In this document: positions 12,864 through 22,166 of the stretch, one piece after another
Layout: every line of letters begins with the position of its first letter
Position numbering within the stretch: the stretch's first letter is position 1
NCBI GenBank assembly: GCA_052315415.1
Contig: JBLSDH010000014.1
Location: forward strand, 1-36,042
Direction: 5' to 3'
From: Cuniculiplasma sp052315415
Lineage (GTDB): Archaea > Thermoplasmatota > Thermoplasmata > Thermoplasmatales > Thermoplasmataceae
Length of the DNA: 36,042 bases
The notes under the pieces: model-generated
Told to the model about the DNA's origin: nothing
Database searches by the model: none
The model's input: the letters and a program-made list of their open reading frames with translations, nothing else
Program-made: the position numbers and the translations under genes

Positions 12864-15557
12864 ATGGAACAGATTGTAAAATGTATTACTGCAAATCCGG
12901 GGTCAGGTAAAACTAAGTGGATTTCAGAAAAAGTAATTGAATTAATTAATAATGGAATTGATCCTTCAAAAATATTATGCCTTACATTCACAAGAAAGGC
13001 CAGAGACAACATGGAAGATAGAATTTTTAAAAATATGGGAAATAATGTTAAGTTTCCTAATGTTGAAACATTTCATTCACTATCCCTATCCATAATTTAT
13101 GAGAATTTTGGAGAAGCATCAATTCTCCCTGAAAGATTCATCAGGTACATGCTTCTAAAATATTTCACTAAAAATAGTGTATTGAATTATGGAAAACATT
13201 ACATAGACGGCTCTTACCCCTACATTATTAACGTAGGCCAGATTACAAACACATTAAGATTCCTTAAGAGTTTTGGAATTTATCCACAAAATATAGACAC
13301 TGAAAAAATGAAAATTTATATGAACAGCGAATTCAGCAGAGGTTTTAGCATTAAAAATTACAGGAGAGAAGAGATAATAAAACTTGGAGAGGAATTTGTG
13401 AAGGCTTTTCTTTATTATGAGAGAAATAAGCCAAAAAACTCTATGGACTACAATGATGTAATAAGCTTCGCGCTTCAGATTATCAGGGAGAATCCTCTGG
13501 ATTATGATTACGTTTTTGTTGATGAGATGCAGGATATGAACCAATTGGAAATGGAATTGGCCAAGAAATGTGGGCAAAATTTGACTGTTGTTGGAGACAA
13601 AAAGCAGGCAATATTTGGATTTCAGGGCGGTCTTATTAATGTTCAAATAAATAAATCAAATGAAAAAGATGTACTTTCATCCAGCTGGAGGCTTTACAGT
13701 GGTGTTGTTCAGTATGTAAAGTCATTCATGAATGACAAACTTGTTAGCAATGATGACATAAATGATCTTGAAAATCTACACTCAGCCAAAGAGGGTGAAG
13801 GGGGCAATGTGAAATTATACATATGTCAGAGCGATGAGAAGAATCTGGCAGTCCTTAATATAATAAAAAATATGAAAAGCGAAGATTTTCCTGTGGGAAT
13901 AATTGTAAGAACTAACGATCAGGCAAGTGAGATGGCCGAAGTCTTGGAAGAAAACAACATTAATTTTAGGAAAATCTCCGGTTCAACAGGATTTGAGGAC
14001 GAGAGAAATGATATTGTGGACTTCATATCAGGCATTTTCAGTGATTCCCCTGAGGATATAATAAGGATGATATATTCTTCTTATTCAGGAATAGATCTCA
14101 GGGAGGCACTTGAATTAAGTGATAAAATAAGAAGGAGTGAATATTCAGGAAAAAAATTTGAACCATCCGACTATCTGAATGAAAATATCATTAATTTGAG
14201 AAAAAAATACAACCGTAGATATTCTGATGTGATTAGGCTGTTCGATGAATACATCGTTCCAGAATCTATCAAATCTGAGAAAAAATTTAGGACAGCAAAG
14301 GATATGCGAGACTCCCTCTCAGTTTTTATAAAAATATTCGGTGATATTGATCATTGTACACTTGAGGATATAAGGGATTATTTATCCCAGCCAAACGCAA
14401 TGGACACTGATGATGACAGTGAGGAGAAGGGTAATATAAACATAATTACAGTGCATAAGGCAAAGGGTCTTCAGTTTAAAAATGTAGTTTATGTTCCATT
14501 GCCCATAGAGAAAAGGAACCCTTCGCCTGTTGATTTTGTTGTGGAAGCAATTGGTAATCAATTTAATTTAAAATATGGCCTGCAGGAGAGGGAGGCTGAG
14601 GAAGCTAGGATAGATTTTGTTGCCATGACAAGGACTGAAAACAACCTATACATAGTAATTGACCAGAAAAACAAAAACAGATATTATAATGAAAATTGTA
14701 CAATGGAGGAGTTCAAATTTACAAGGAATGAATTCATAAGTCTTCTTGAATTGAAGAAATCCGATGAGAAAAAATCTGATCAATGGTTGCTGAAATTCAT
14801 GGAAAAAAAATTAAAAGATTTCAGAAAAGTGTCTTATTCAATGCTTTCCACTGTCAATAAAATTCATGAATTCATATTGAATTATATATTGAATTACAGG
14901 CGTTCGGAAGAAGCACTTGATTTTGGGACCTCCATTCACTCAATGATTGAAAATTATATAAAAAGCAACAAGAAACCTGAAAATCTAAAGGACGAGGACA
15001 GGAAAGCCTGGGAGCATTTTCTCAAATACGAGGAAGAGCTAAAAAAAATATATAACGCAAACTGGAATTCATCAGAAAAAAAATACATAAGAAGGGCAAA
15101 GGAAATTTTTCCGGATGTTGATACTGATCTCCTTATAGAGGGAAGAATTGATGCAGTTGCAAAAATGAATAATGGTAAATACATAGTTATTGATTTTAAA
15201 ACATCTAAGAGAACAGATATTGATGATCACAGTAAGCAACTATCACTTTATACAAAGATGTTTAGCATTGAAGAGAATAAAACCATGGATGAGATATACT
15301 ATGATATTGTTTATCTTCTTTTAAGGGACGAACGTGTTAATATTGGAAATTATAATCATCACTGGGAGATCAGGGAGGGGACTGAGATAGAAGATAAGCT
15401 TCAGTATGTTAAATCATCGTTGATGGAATTTGAAAGAATGAGAAATGATGTGAAATATCTGGCATCGAAAGTACTACAGGATGATAAAGAGTACAATTCA
15501 TATGCCTCGAGATTGTTTAAAAGATTTAAGGAAGAGATTTTTAGAGAGATGAACTAA
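12864..15557 (+). CDS. UvrD/Rep-like SF1 helicase fused to a RecB-family (PD-(D/E)XK) nuclease
   Basis: 897 residues from ATG 12864 (a TTG two codons earlier is possible). SF1A motifs occur in order: ANPGSGKT (Walker A, K16), LTFTRKARDNM (Ia), FVDEMQD (motif II, D220), VVGDKKQAIFGFQGG (III, from about 243), SSWRL (IV), TVHKAKGLQFKNVVYVP (V) and EEARIDFVAMTRTE (VI, R590). The C-terminal ~220 residues form a PDDEXK_1 nuclease: GTSIHSMIE (H692), EGRIDAV (D763) and VIDFKTSK (D777, K779), then a QLSLY motif IV. It lacks the four cysteines of AddB/Cas4-type iron-sulfur nucleases. Likely an ATP-driven 3'-5' translocase that processes DNA ends, analogous to RecB or AddA. Recombination repair and defence are both plausible. 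Confidence 0.88.
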   Translation: MEQIVKCITANPGSGKTKWISEKVIELINNGIDPSKILCLTFTRKARDNMEDRIFKNMGNNVKFPNVETFHSLSLSIIYENFGEASILPERFIRYMLLKYFTKNSVLNYGKHYIDGSYPYIINVGQITNTLRFLKSFGIYPQNIDTEKMKIYMNSEFSRGFSIKNYRREEIIKLGEEFVKAFLYYERNKPKNSMDYNDVISFALQIIRENPLDYDYVFVDEMQDMNQLEMELAKKCGQNLTVVGDKKQAIFGFQGGLINVQINKSNEKDVLSSSWRLYSGVVQYVKSFMNDKLVSNDDINDLENLHSAKEGEGGNVKLYICQSDEKNLAVLNIIKNMKSEDFPVGIIVRTNDQASEMAEVLEENNINFRKISGSTGFEDERNDIVDFISGIFSDSPEDIIRMIYSSYSGIDLREALELSDKIRRSEYSGKKFEPSDYLNENIINLRKKYNRRYSDVIRLFDEYIVPESIKSEKKFRTAKDMRDSLSVFIKIFGDIDHCTLEDIRDYLSQPNAMDTDDDSEEKGNINIITVHKAKGLQFKNVVYVPLPIEKRNPSPVDFVVEAIGNQFNLKYGLQEREAEEARIDFVAMTRTENNLYIVIDQKNKNRYYNENCTMEEFKFTRNEFISLLELKKSDEKKSDQWLLKFMEKKLKDFRKVSYSMLSTVNKIHEFILNYILNYRRSEEALDFGTSIHSMIENYIKSNKKPENLKDEDRKAWEHFLKYEEELKKIYNANWNSSEKKYIRRAKEIFPDVDTDLLIEGRIDAVAKMNNGKYIVIDFKTSKRTDIDDHSKQLSLYTKMFSIEENKTMDEIYYDIVYLLLRDERVNIGNYNHHWEIREGTEIEDKLQYVKSSLMEFERMRNDVKYLASKVLQDDKEYNSYASRLFKRFKEEIFREMN

Positions 15558-16250
15558 TTGTTTCCAGCATATCTTATAATTGATATTTTTGTATTTGCAG
15601 GTCCATTTTTTCTTTCAATCATATCAAAAATGAATTATATTCAGAAATACAGAGTCATTATCCTTTCAATTTTACCTGTGGCCATACCTTATATTATCTG
15701 GGACATGCTTGTAACCAACAGGGACTGGTATTTCAATGAAAAATATGTCCTTAATATAAGAATAGTTGATCTTCCCATTGAAGAGGTCCTCTTCTTCTTC
15801 GTGGTTCCTTTTGCTATGTTCTTTGTGCTTGAATATTTGTCAAGATACATAAAGGAAAAGACATACGAAAATAAGTGGTTTTTCTATGTAAATTTAATTG
15901 CAGCAATTCTTGTAATACCTGCTATATTTTTTTCAATTAATGAGCAGTATCTCTTTCTTGATCTCATAGCACTTGAAATTTTACTTTTGTCACAGATTTT
16001 AATGAAACAGAAGGCATTTCGCAGCAACCTTTTCTGGTATTTTTCACTTTTTGGATTTATCGCTTTTCTAATAGTAAATTACCTTTTGACATCCCTTCCA
16101 GTTGTGGAGTATCATATACACACAATACTAACAATAGGTTCCTGGAATGGAAGAATAACCACAATACCTATGGAGGATTTTATCTATAATTTCTCTCTGC
16201 TATCGTTTTATTATATATTCTACCGTTATTTTTCAATAAAAATAAATTAG
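15558..16250 (+). CDS. crtY: Lycopene beta-cyclase, fused CrtYc/CrtYd type
   Basis: 230 residues, seven predicted membrane helices, made of two tandem lycopene-cyclase (CarR/CrtYcd) domains. Recognisable segments are YIIWDMLVTNRDWYF (45-59) and LPIEEVLFFFVVP (72-84) of the first repeat, then the degenerate second repeat with NYLLTSLPVVEY and IPMEDFIYNF. It cyclises the psi-ends of lycopene to give beta-carotene in the membrane. The initiator must be TTG at 15558, directly after the helicase TAA, because the next Met (residue 25) lies inside the first domain. The gene has no promoter of its own that I can see and ends in a 4-nt convergent overlap with crtB. Confidence 0.88.
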   Translation: MFPAYLIIDIFVFAGPFFLSIISKMNYIQKYRVIILSILPVAIPYIIWDMLVTNRDWYFNEKYVLNIRIVDLPIEEVLFFFVVPFAMFFVLEYLSRYIKEKTYENKWFFYVNLIAAILVIPAIFFSINEQYLFLDLIALEILLLSQILMKQKAFRSNLFWYFSLFGFIAFLIVNYLLTSLPVVEYHIHTILTIGSWNGRITTIPMEDFIYNFSLLSFYYIFYRYFSIKIN

Positions 16251-17200
16251 AGTTTCAACTCTTTTTTTGCCTTCTCAAATTCAGTTATTATATTAATTTC
16301 ATTGTAATCCTCTCTCACATCAATCAATCTGACCTTTATTCTGTACAGAGGGCAGTAGAACGTGTTCATCATGCCGGTCATCATTATTCTCAGCTTTGAC
16401 GGTTTGACCTTTCTCTCAAGTACCACCATTGGATCCTTTTCTATTTTTCTGGCTGTCCACAGGTACATGTCAGTGGCAGTTTTAATGGGTATGAGCAATC
16501 TTGAAGGAATATATTTGAATCCTTCCCTTGCATATCTGTCCCATTCTTCATACCTTGATATTTGGAATTTCATAAGCTCAATGAAATTTTCTCTTTTTTT
16601 GTTTATTTCTTCTACGGTCAGGTTTTCAAGCCCAAATTCATTGAGATCATTTGTTGGAATGTACTGTCTTCCAAGTGATATATCCTCAAGAATATCCCTT
16701 ATGAAGTTTATATACTGCATTGTCCTGCCAAGCATTCTGGCTGAAGGGAAAGCCCTGAAATCCAGGCCCATTATCTTTGACATCATAAGGCCTATAACCT
16801 CGGCGGAACCGTACATATAATCTATGGTTTCATTTATGGTATCATATTTTTTTTTGTATATGTCCATCTCCATGCTGTCAAGAAACTTTATTATCCATGT
16901 AATTTCGAATTTTTTATCCTTTGCAAGTTTTACCATATTTTTTATTATGGGATTTTTGGAATCTTTCCCTGTTAACTCATCCTCAATTGATTTTCTAAAG
17001 TTCATAAATTCTTTAACTTTTTGAGGTACTGCATCCACAAGATCATCTGCTACCCTAACGAAGGCATAAAGGGTTGAAACCTCTTCCCTTATTGAAGCAG
17101 GAAAGAGTTTACTGCTGTTATAATATGTTTTGCTACCTTTTCTGAATATTCTATCACACATTCTTGCAAAGTCTTTACTGTATTGTGATTTCCTGCTCAA
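16247..17200 (-). CDS. crtB: Phytoene synthase
   Basis: 317 residues of the squalene/phytoene synthase family. Both Asp-rich Mg-diphosphate sites are present: ADDLVD (51-56) and RDILEDISLGRQYIP (168-182). A SRKSQYSKDF-type N-terminus and the YAFVRVADD stretch are typical. It condenses two geranylgeranyl diphosphates to 15-cis-phytoene. The start overlaps the 3' end of crtI by 26 bases, so it is the last gene of a crtZ-crtI-crtB transcript. Confidence 0.93.
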   Translation of the reverse strand: MSRKSQYSKDFARMCDRIFRKGSKTYYNSSKLFPASIREEVSTLYAFVRVADDLVDAVPQKVKEFMNFRKSIEDELTGKDSKNPIIKNMVKLAKDKKFEITWIIKFLDSMEMDIYKKKYDTINETIDYMYGSAEVIGLMMSKIMGLDFRAFPSARMLGRTMQYINFIRDILEDISLGRQYIPTNDLNEFGLENLTVEEINKKRENFIELMKFQISRYEEWDRYAREGFKYIPSRLLIPIKTATDMYLWTARKIEKDPMVVLERKVKPSKLRIMMTGMMNTFYCPLYRIKVRLIDVREDYNEINIITEFEKAKKELKL

Positions 17201-18701
17201 TTTTCTTCACCCCCATGTGGAAGTTATTTATCATCTCAGATACTATCATTGATGAAATGAGAACCATTGGCATACCAATTCCAGGGTTTGTGTATTGGCC
17301 TGTGTAAAATAGATTCATAAGTTTTTTACTTCTGTTTTTTGGTCTGAACATTGCAGTCTGACCCAGGGTATGGGCAAGTCCAAAAGCAGTACCTTCGTAG
17401 GAATTATATGTGTTTTTAAAGTACTCAGGTCCTATGATTTTTTTGTAAACTATCCTGTTTGCCAGGTTTTCCCCAGTATCTCTTTCAATTCTCAGTAGAA
17501 CTTTTCTTAGGTACATTTCATACATATCTTCTGATCCTGTTAGCCCTGGAGAGACAGGAATAAGAACAACAACACTCTCATGATCCTTGGGTGCTGTCTT
17601 TGGATCAGTCTTGCTTGTCATTGATACATAAAATGAAAATTTTTCAGGCCAGGTGTGTTTGTTGTATATGGTATCAAAGTGATCTTCCCACCTGTCCATA
17701 AGGAAAAGGTTGTGATGCTCAAGATTTTCTATTTTTCCTTCAATTCCCAGATACATCATTATTACAGAAGGTGACCACGTTCTCTTTTTCCAGAATTTTT
17801 CATCATATGTTGTAAATCTTTTATCTATTAATTGTGTTTCAGTCATTGCATAATTTGATGCAGAAACAACATAATCTTCCTTGTAATACATGTTTATTGT
17901 GTTAATTCCATTCACCATCTTTCCGCTGCCAATATCCAGAGATTTTACCTCTTCTCCAAGATGAAAATATGTTCCATTCTCCTCTGCTATCCTGAACAGC
18001 GAAGACACAATCTTTCCTATCCCACCAAGTGGATACCATATGCCATTGTCATAATCCACGGAAACCATTAAATCATAAATTGATGGTATGTTATAGGGTG
18101 AACCCCCTAGAAACACCGTTGTGTATTCAAGTGCCTTCTGCAGATCCTTGTTTTTGAAGTACTTTGATACGTGTTTGTGATAGGATTCCATTAATTTTAT
18201 CCTTTCTTTTCTTGCCATTGTGAATAACTTCAACAATTCCCCCTTTGTTTCGTAATTGTGCCATAGAAACTTTGAAAGTGACACACTATATTTCTTTCTT
18301 GAATCTTCTATGAATCGGTCTAGTTTTTCCCCACCCATATTTTCAAACTTACTAAACTCATCTCTGATATTTTCGTATCCCTCTGGCACCGTGAGGGTTT
18401 TTCCATCCTCGAAAAATATTTTGTATTGGGGATTGAGTTTTATCAAGGTTAGATGTTCGTCTATATTTTCACCAAGTTTTGAATAGAACATTCTGAATAC
18501 TTCAGGCATCATTACCCATGAAGGGCCTTTGTCAAATGTGAATCCCTCTTCGTTTATTGTGGAGGCCACTCCTCCTGGAAAGGTATTCTTTTCAAACACA
18601 TCCACTTTGTATCCCATGTTTGAAAGTATCGCTGACGTTGACAATCCAGCTAGTCCTGCCCCTATTACTCCTACTTTTCTAGCCTCAGGAAGTTCTTTCA
18701 T
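17175..18701 (-). CDS. crtI: Phytoene desaturase
   Basis: 508 residues, CrtI-type FAD amine oxidase fold. The dinucleotide-binding GVIGAGLAGL (11-20) with the following VDVFEKN is at the N-terminus. FDKGPSWVMMP is the conserved CrtI segment, and GQYTNPGIGMPMVL near residue 470 is the C-terminal FAD/membrane-contact signature. It introduces four double bonds into phytoene to give lycopene in bacterial-type pathways. The number of steps here is inferred from the family and from the presence of a cyclase. It overlaps crtZ upstream by 17 bases and crtB downstream by 26. Confidence 0.93.
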   Translation of the reverse strand: MKELPEARKVGVIGAGLAGLSTSAILSNMGYKVDVFEKNTFPGGVASTINEEGFTFDKGPSWVMMPEVFRMFYSKLGENIDEHLTLIKLNPQYKIFFEDGKTLTVPEGYENIRDEFSKFENMGGEKLDRFIEDSRKKYSVSLSKFLWHNYETKGELLKLFTMARKERIKLMESYHKHVSKYFKNKDLQKALEYTTVFLGGSPYNIPSIYDLMVSVDYDNGIWYPLGGIGKIVSSLFRIAEENGTYFHLGEEVKSLDIGSGKMVNGINTINMYYKEDYVVSASNYAMTETQLIDKRFTTYDEKFWKKRTWSPSVIMMYLGIEGKIENLEHHNLFLMDRWEDHFDTIYNKHTWPEKFSFYVSMTSKTDPKTAPKDHESVVVLIPVSPGLTGSEDMYEMYLRKVLLRIERDTGENLANRIVYKKIIGPEYFKNTYNSYEGTAFGLAHTLGQTAMFRPKNRSKKLMNLFYTGQYTNPGIGMPMVLISSMIVSEMINNFHMGVKKIEQEITIQ

Positions 18702-19236
18702 TCTTTTTCCCCCCTGGCGCTGTTCTTCTCTCTTCCTTTTCTTTAATGTATTCAGGGAATTTCTTCACTATATCTGGTTGGCTGTAAAATTTTGATGCAT
18801 AGAGGAAACCGTAGCTGTAACCCTTTTTTCCTCTGCTGTACCTGTGATGTATCTCATGGGCTGCTATTATTCTGTTCAGATATTTGCTGAATTGAGGCCT
18901 TTTTACCTTAATTCTCTGATGGAATATTACGTCATGAAATACTGCATATCCTATTCCATATGCTGTCATCCCAATGCCTATCCACAGGTATGGCATAGCT
19001 ATGTTTTCAATTCCCTCTACAAAAAAGAAAATAGCAAGTAGTGCAAAACTTATTGAGTAAACGTCATTCTTTTCAAATATACCTTTCCTTGTTCCAGGAG
19101 GTCTGTGGTGACTTTCATGAAAATACCATCCTATGCCATGCATCACATATTTGTGAAGCAGATATGCTACTAGCTCCATTCCAAAGGCTGTTACTATGGC
19201 AATGGGTATTCCATAGTAAAGTACACTTATATTCAT
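18685..19236 (-). CDS. crtZ: Beta-carotene hydroxylase
   Basis: 183 residues with four membrane helices and the full histidine set of the CrtZ di-iron fatty-acid-hydroxylase superfamily: H28, H33, H40, H43, H44, then H101, H106 and H127, H130, H131 in HKYVMH, HESHH, HDVIFH and HEIHH. It adds 3-hydroxyl groups to the beta rings of beta-carotene to make zeaxanthin. It is the first gene of the crtZ-crtI-crtB operon. The charged C-terminal tail (KEKEERRTAPGGKKNERTS) is cytoplasmic and lies over the crtI start. Confidence 0.9.
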   Translation of the reverse strand: MNISVLYYGIPIAIVTAFGMELVAYLLHKYVMHGIGWYFHESHHRPPGTRKGIFEKNDVYSISFALLAIFFFVEGIENIAMPYLWIGIGMTAYGIGYAVFHDVIFHQRIKVKRPQFSKYLNRIIAAHEIHHRYSRGKKGYSYGFLYASKFYSQPDIVKKFPEYIKEKEERRTAPGGKKNERTS

Positions 19237-19250
19237 ATTTTTTAATCTTA

Positions 19251-19260
19251 ATTAAATAAA
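19251..19260 (-). promoter_or_regulatory. Probable TATA box of the crtZ operon
   Basis: TTTATTTAAT on the minus strand about 15-24 nt before the crtZ ATG. The spacing is short but no better element is present in the 51-nt gap. Confidence 0.3.
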
Positions 19261-19287
19261 TGAATTGTCGTAAAATTTTTTTTTACA

Positions 19288-19902
19288 TTAATCCTCGTCT
19301 ATTTCTCCTCTTCTGAAAAACAGGATTATTGCCATGAGATAAACAGAAAGAAAGAGAATTAATGCAGGTATGAGACCTATATTCAGTGAGGGTATCAAAA
19401 TCAGAAAAAGGAGGGAGAGAAGGCTGGTTCCAAGGGAAATAAGTGCTATGAATATTAGATGACCTGAGAAAGCATCCATTTCAATTCGAATTTCATCCTC
19501 TTCATATCCAGATCTGGAGGTTAGAAATTTAATTTTGCCTGAGGTTTCATAACCGGAGACAAGTATTAGGTATATGAAAGGAAATACATAAAGAAGGGAA
19601 AGGAAGTTTACATCTGTAGGATCAATGGGAGGCGATATTCCGCTGATTTTTGATATGATGCCTGAGGACATGAGAAATGCAACACCTGAGAAAAGTGGAA
19701 ATATAAATTTTACAATTGAAAATTTTCTCAGATCAGATTTCTTGTAATTCATGGTTATGGAATCAATTATTGAAATTACGAAGAAAAATAATGATAAAAC
19801 AAAAAGAAGGTATCCTACTGGACTGGAAATGGAGAGATAGAAAAAAATGAAGAATATTAAACTTAACACTATTGAAATAAGTAATAAGATGTTTCTATTC
19901 AT
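19288..19902 (-). CDS. Membrane protein, last gene of the MoxR-DUF58 operon
   Basis: 204 residues with about six predicted membrane helices spread over the length (about 4-27, 31-50, 65-85, 103-117, 148-170 and 178-197), with a long polar loop (residues ~118-145) between helices 4 and 5. It starts 4 nt after the DUF58 gene stop, so it is co-transcribed. No family is recognised. Its position suggests a membrane partner of the MoxR/DUF58 system. Confidence 0.6.
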   Translation of the reverse strand: MNRNILLLISIVLSLIFFIFFYLSISSPVGYLLFVLSLFFFVISIIDSITMNYKKSDLRKFSIVKFIFPLFSGVAFLMSSGIISKISGISPPIDPTDVNFLSLLYVFPFIYLILVSGYETSGKIKFLTSRSGYEEDEIRIEMDAFSGHLIFIALISLGTSLLSLLFLILIPSLNIGLIPALILFLSVYLMAIILFFRRGEIDED

Positions 19903-19906
19903 AATG

Positions 19907-21214
19907 TCACCACCCTGAGGATTTTGCAGTTCTCAAAAGGAATCTTCCCAATGATTCTTCATAGGGATCCCAACTAAGCACCTTAAGATTTCCATATTTG
20001 TTGTTTTCAACCTTTTTATAAATAAGTTCGGCACCCTCGCCCATTCTTGATGCAATGATGCCCTCGTATCTGATATCTATAATTGTAAGATCACCACCAA
20101 ATGATCTAAGTCTACCTGCAATGTTTCTTATTCTTCTTAGATTCAGTTTGTCAATGTTTGTTAATATGAGTATTTTTGGTCTGCTTTGAATCACAGTATT
20201 GATAATTCTCCTGTCAATTAAATTTTCAGAATCCCTTGTAATTGGCCTACCCTCAACAAGAAGAAGTCTCTTCCTTATCTGTTCAAAGACATTTGACCCA
20301 GTTGATGGGAGGTAATACTCTAGATTCTTAAGGTTGTTTCCGGAAAGTTGAAAATAACCTACACTATTATTTTTTGATAAAAGATAATTGCTGGCAGAAA
20401 GAATAAAAGGAATAGCATATTCAAGAGGGTTTTCAAAAGTTGTCCCCTTTAGCATTGAAAATGAAACATCCAGTAAAAATAAGTATGTTTTCAGGCCCTC
20501 CTTTTCATAAACGTTCACCATTAGCTGATTTTTTGAAAAATTTCTTGCAGAAGCTTTCCAGTTTATTTTTTTATAGGAATCCCCTGGGCTGTACTCTCGT
20601 ATTGTTTCAAAATCATTTGTATCCGGGCCTATCATTGCATATGAAAATCTTGGAACAAAAGTTTTGGACCTTAACTGAATCTGTGTTCTCTTAACAATGC
20701 TAATTTTTGGAAGAACATATATTTTCTGAGGAATTTCTATTTTTCTTACAAATCTGCCGCCTTTTCCAAATATTGGTGAATACTCAACAACAATCTCTTT
20801 CCAGCTGAACACACCTCTTCTCATGGCTTCTATTTTATAAGTGTAGGAAACTTTCCTTTTCCTGAAGCCCTTAAAAATCATATGAACATTTGTTCCATCT
20901 CTTATTTCCATTTCCTTGTAAACAGGGAGATAAAAATTGAACATTCCTATTCCTCTGGTCACCTCTACACTCACAGTTACATCCAGAATATCATTAACAT
21001 TTACTGTCTGGGGTAATGAATATTTTATGGAAAAATCACCTTTTTTCCCTGTATATATTATCAGCATTGAGATTGAAAAAGAAAATATCATTACCACAAA
21101 TATGAGTTCAATATCTGCCAATACGCCAAATATTATTACAGTGCCTGAAAGAATAAGAATGGCCATTACCTGTTTGTTCCAGGACGGTATCATATAATCA
21201 CTTGGGCACCTCAA
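19907..21214 (-). CDS. DUF58 (vWA-like) membrane-anchored protein
   Basis: 435 residues. Two N-terminal helices (about 14-52) are followed by a beta-rich domain and then the DUF58 core, containing REYSPGDSYKKINWKASAR (residues ~208-226), the family hallmark. The adjoining FLLDVSFSML is a degenerate vWA MIDAS-like DxSxS (D-V-S-F-S). DUF58 proteins are the regular partners of MoxR AAA+ ATPases in complex assembly or cofactor insertion. It overlaps moxR by 17 bases. Confidence 0.85.
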   Translation of the reverse strand: MRCPSDYMIPSWNKQVMAILILSGTVIIFGVLADIELIFVVMIFSFSISMLIIYTGKKGDFSIKYSLPQTVNVNDILDVTVSVEVTRGIGMFNFYLPVYKEMEIRDGTNVHMIFKGFRKRKVSYTYKIEAMRRGVFSWKEIVVEYSPIFGKGGRFVRKIEIPQKIYVLPKISIVKRTQIQLRSKTFVPRFSYAMIGPDTNDFETIREYSPGDSYKKINWKASARNFSKNQLMVNVYEKEGLKTYLFLLDVSFSMLKGTTFENPLEYAIPFILSASNYLLSKNNSVGYFQLSGNNLKNLEYYLPSTGSNVFEQIRKRLLLVEGRPITRDSENLIDRRIINTVIQSRPKILILTNIDKLNLRRIRNIAGRLRSFGGDLTIIDIRYEGIIASRMGEGAELIYKKVENNKYGNLKVLSWDPYEESLGRFLLRTAKSSGW

Positions 21215-22166
21215 GTTTTTTCATATTGTCCAGAATAACATCTGATGATTTTAGTTCCTCCATCACAAATTCTGACTTCAGTATTATTCTGTGAGAGAGG
21301 CACTGTATTGCAACATCCTTCACGTCATCAGGTATAACGTAATCCCTACCTCTCACAAGTGCCATGCCCCTTGATAATCTGAACAGGGAAATTATACCTC
21401 TGGGACTAGGTCCACCAAGAACCCTTCTGTCTTTTCTAATGGTGCCAAATGATGAAATGTATTTCATTATCTTTTCATCAACTTCAATATTCTCAGTCAT
21501 TTCCTGAATTTCAATGAGCTTTGCGGCATTCATAACTTTCCTTGCATTATCGCTTGGATCATCCGTTTTCCATATCCTTCTTCTTCTTACAACCTCAAGA
21601 TCGTCTTCTGGGTAACCAAATGAAATCTGAATCATAAATCTGTCAAGCTGAGCCTCTGGTAATGGATATGTTCCCTCGAATTCTATTGGGTTTTGAGTTG
21701 CAAAAACAATGAAAGGTCTTTCAATTTTTTCCGTATCTCCCTCTATTGTAACCTGCTTTTCTTCCATTGCTTCTAGGAGAGCAGCCTGAGTTTTTGGGGG
21801 AGCCCTGTTGATCTCATCAGCTAGCAGAAGATTTGTAAATATTGGACCTTTGATAAGATCGAACTGAGATGTGCTCTGTCTCCACACTTTTGTTCCAGTA
21901 ATGTCCGCAGGCAAAAGGTCAGGAGTGAACTGTATCCTTCTATAGCCTATTCCAAGAACACTTTTAAAGAGTTTTGATACAAAAGTTTTACCTATTCCTG
22001 GGTTGTCTTGCAATAATATGTGTCCTTTTGATATTATTGCAGCCATCATCATCTCAATGTTTTCCCTATTTCCCACATAATATGAGCAAATCTCATCAAT
22101 GGACTCCTTCAATATTTCATAGTTCTGTTCAATCGTGCTTTCAAGTTTATCACTCATCTTTTTCAT
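21198..22166 (-). CDS. MoxR-family AAA+ ATPase
   Basis: 322 residues. Walker A is NPGIGKT (55-61) and Walker B is LLLADEIN with the MoxR-specific RAPPKTQAALLEAMEE after it. FATQNPIEFEGTYPLPEAQLDRF includes sensor 1 and the arginine-finger region. The C-terminal lid domain is complete. MoxR proteins act as chaperone-like ATPases that assemble or activate complexes with vWA partners. Here the partner is encoded next door as DUF58. The start could also be the Met at residue 4. Confidence 0.92.
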   Translation of the reverse strand: MKKMSDKLESTIEQNYEILKESIDEICSYYVGNRENIEMMMAAIISKGHILLQDNPGIGKTFVSKLFKSVLGIGYRRIQFTPDLLPADITGTKVWRQSTSQFDLIKGPIFTNLLLADEINRAPPKTQAALLEAMEEKQVTIEGDTEKIERPFIVFATQNPIEFEGTYPLPEAQLDRFMIQISFGYPEDDLEVVRRRRIWKTDDPSDNARKVMNAAKLIEIQEMTENIEVDEKIMKYISSFGTIRKDRRVLGGPSPRGIISLFRLSRGMALVRGRDYVIPDDVKDVAIQCLSHRIILKSEFVMEELKSSDVILDNMKKLEVPK

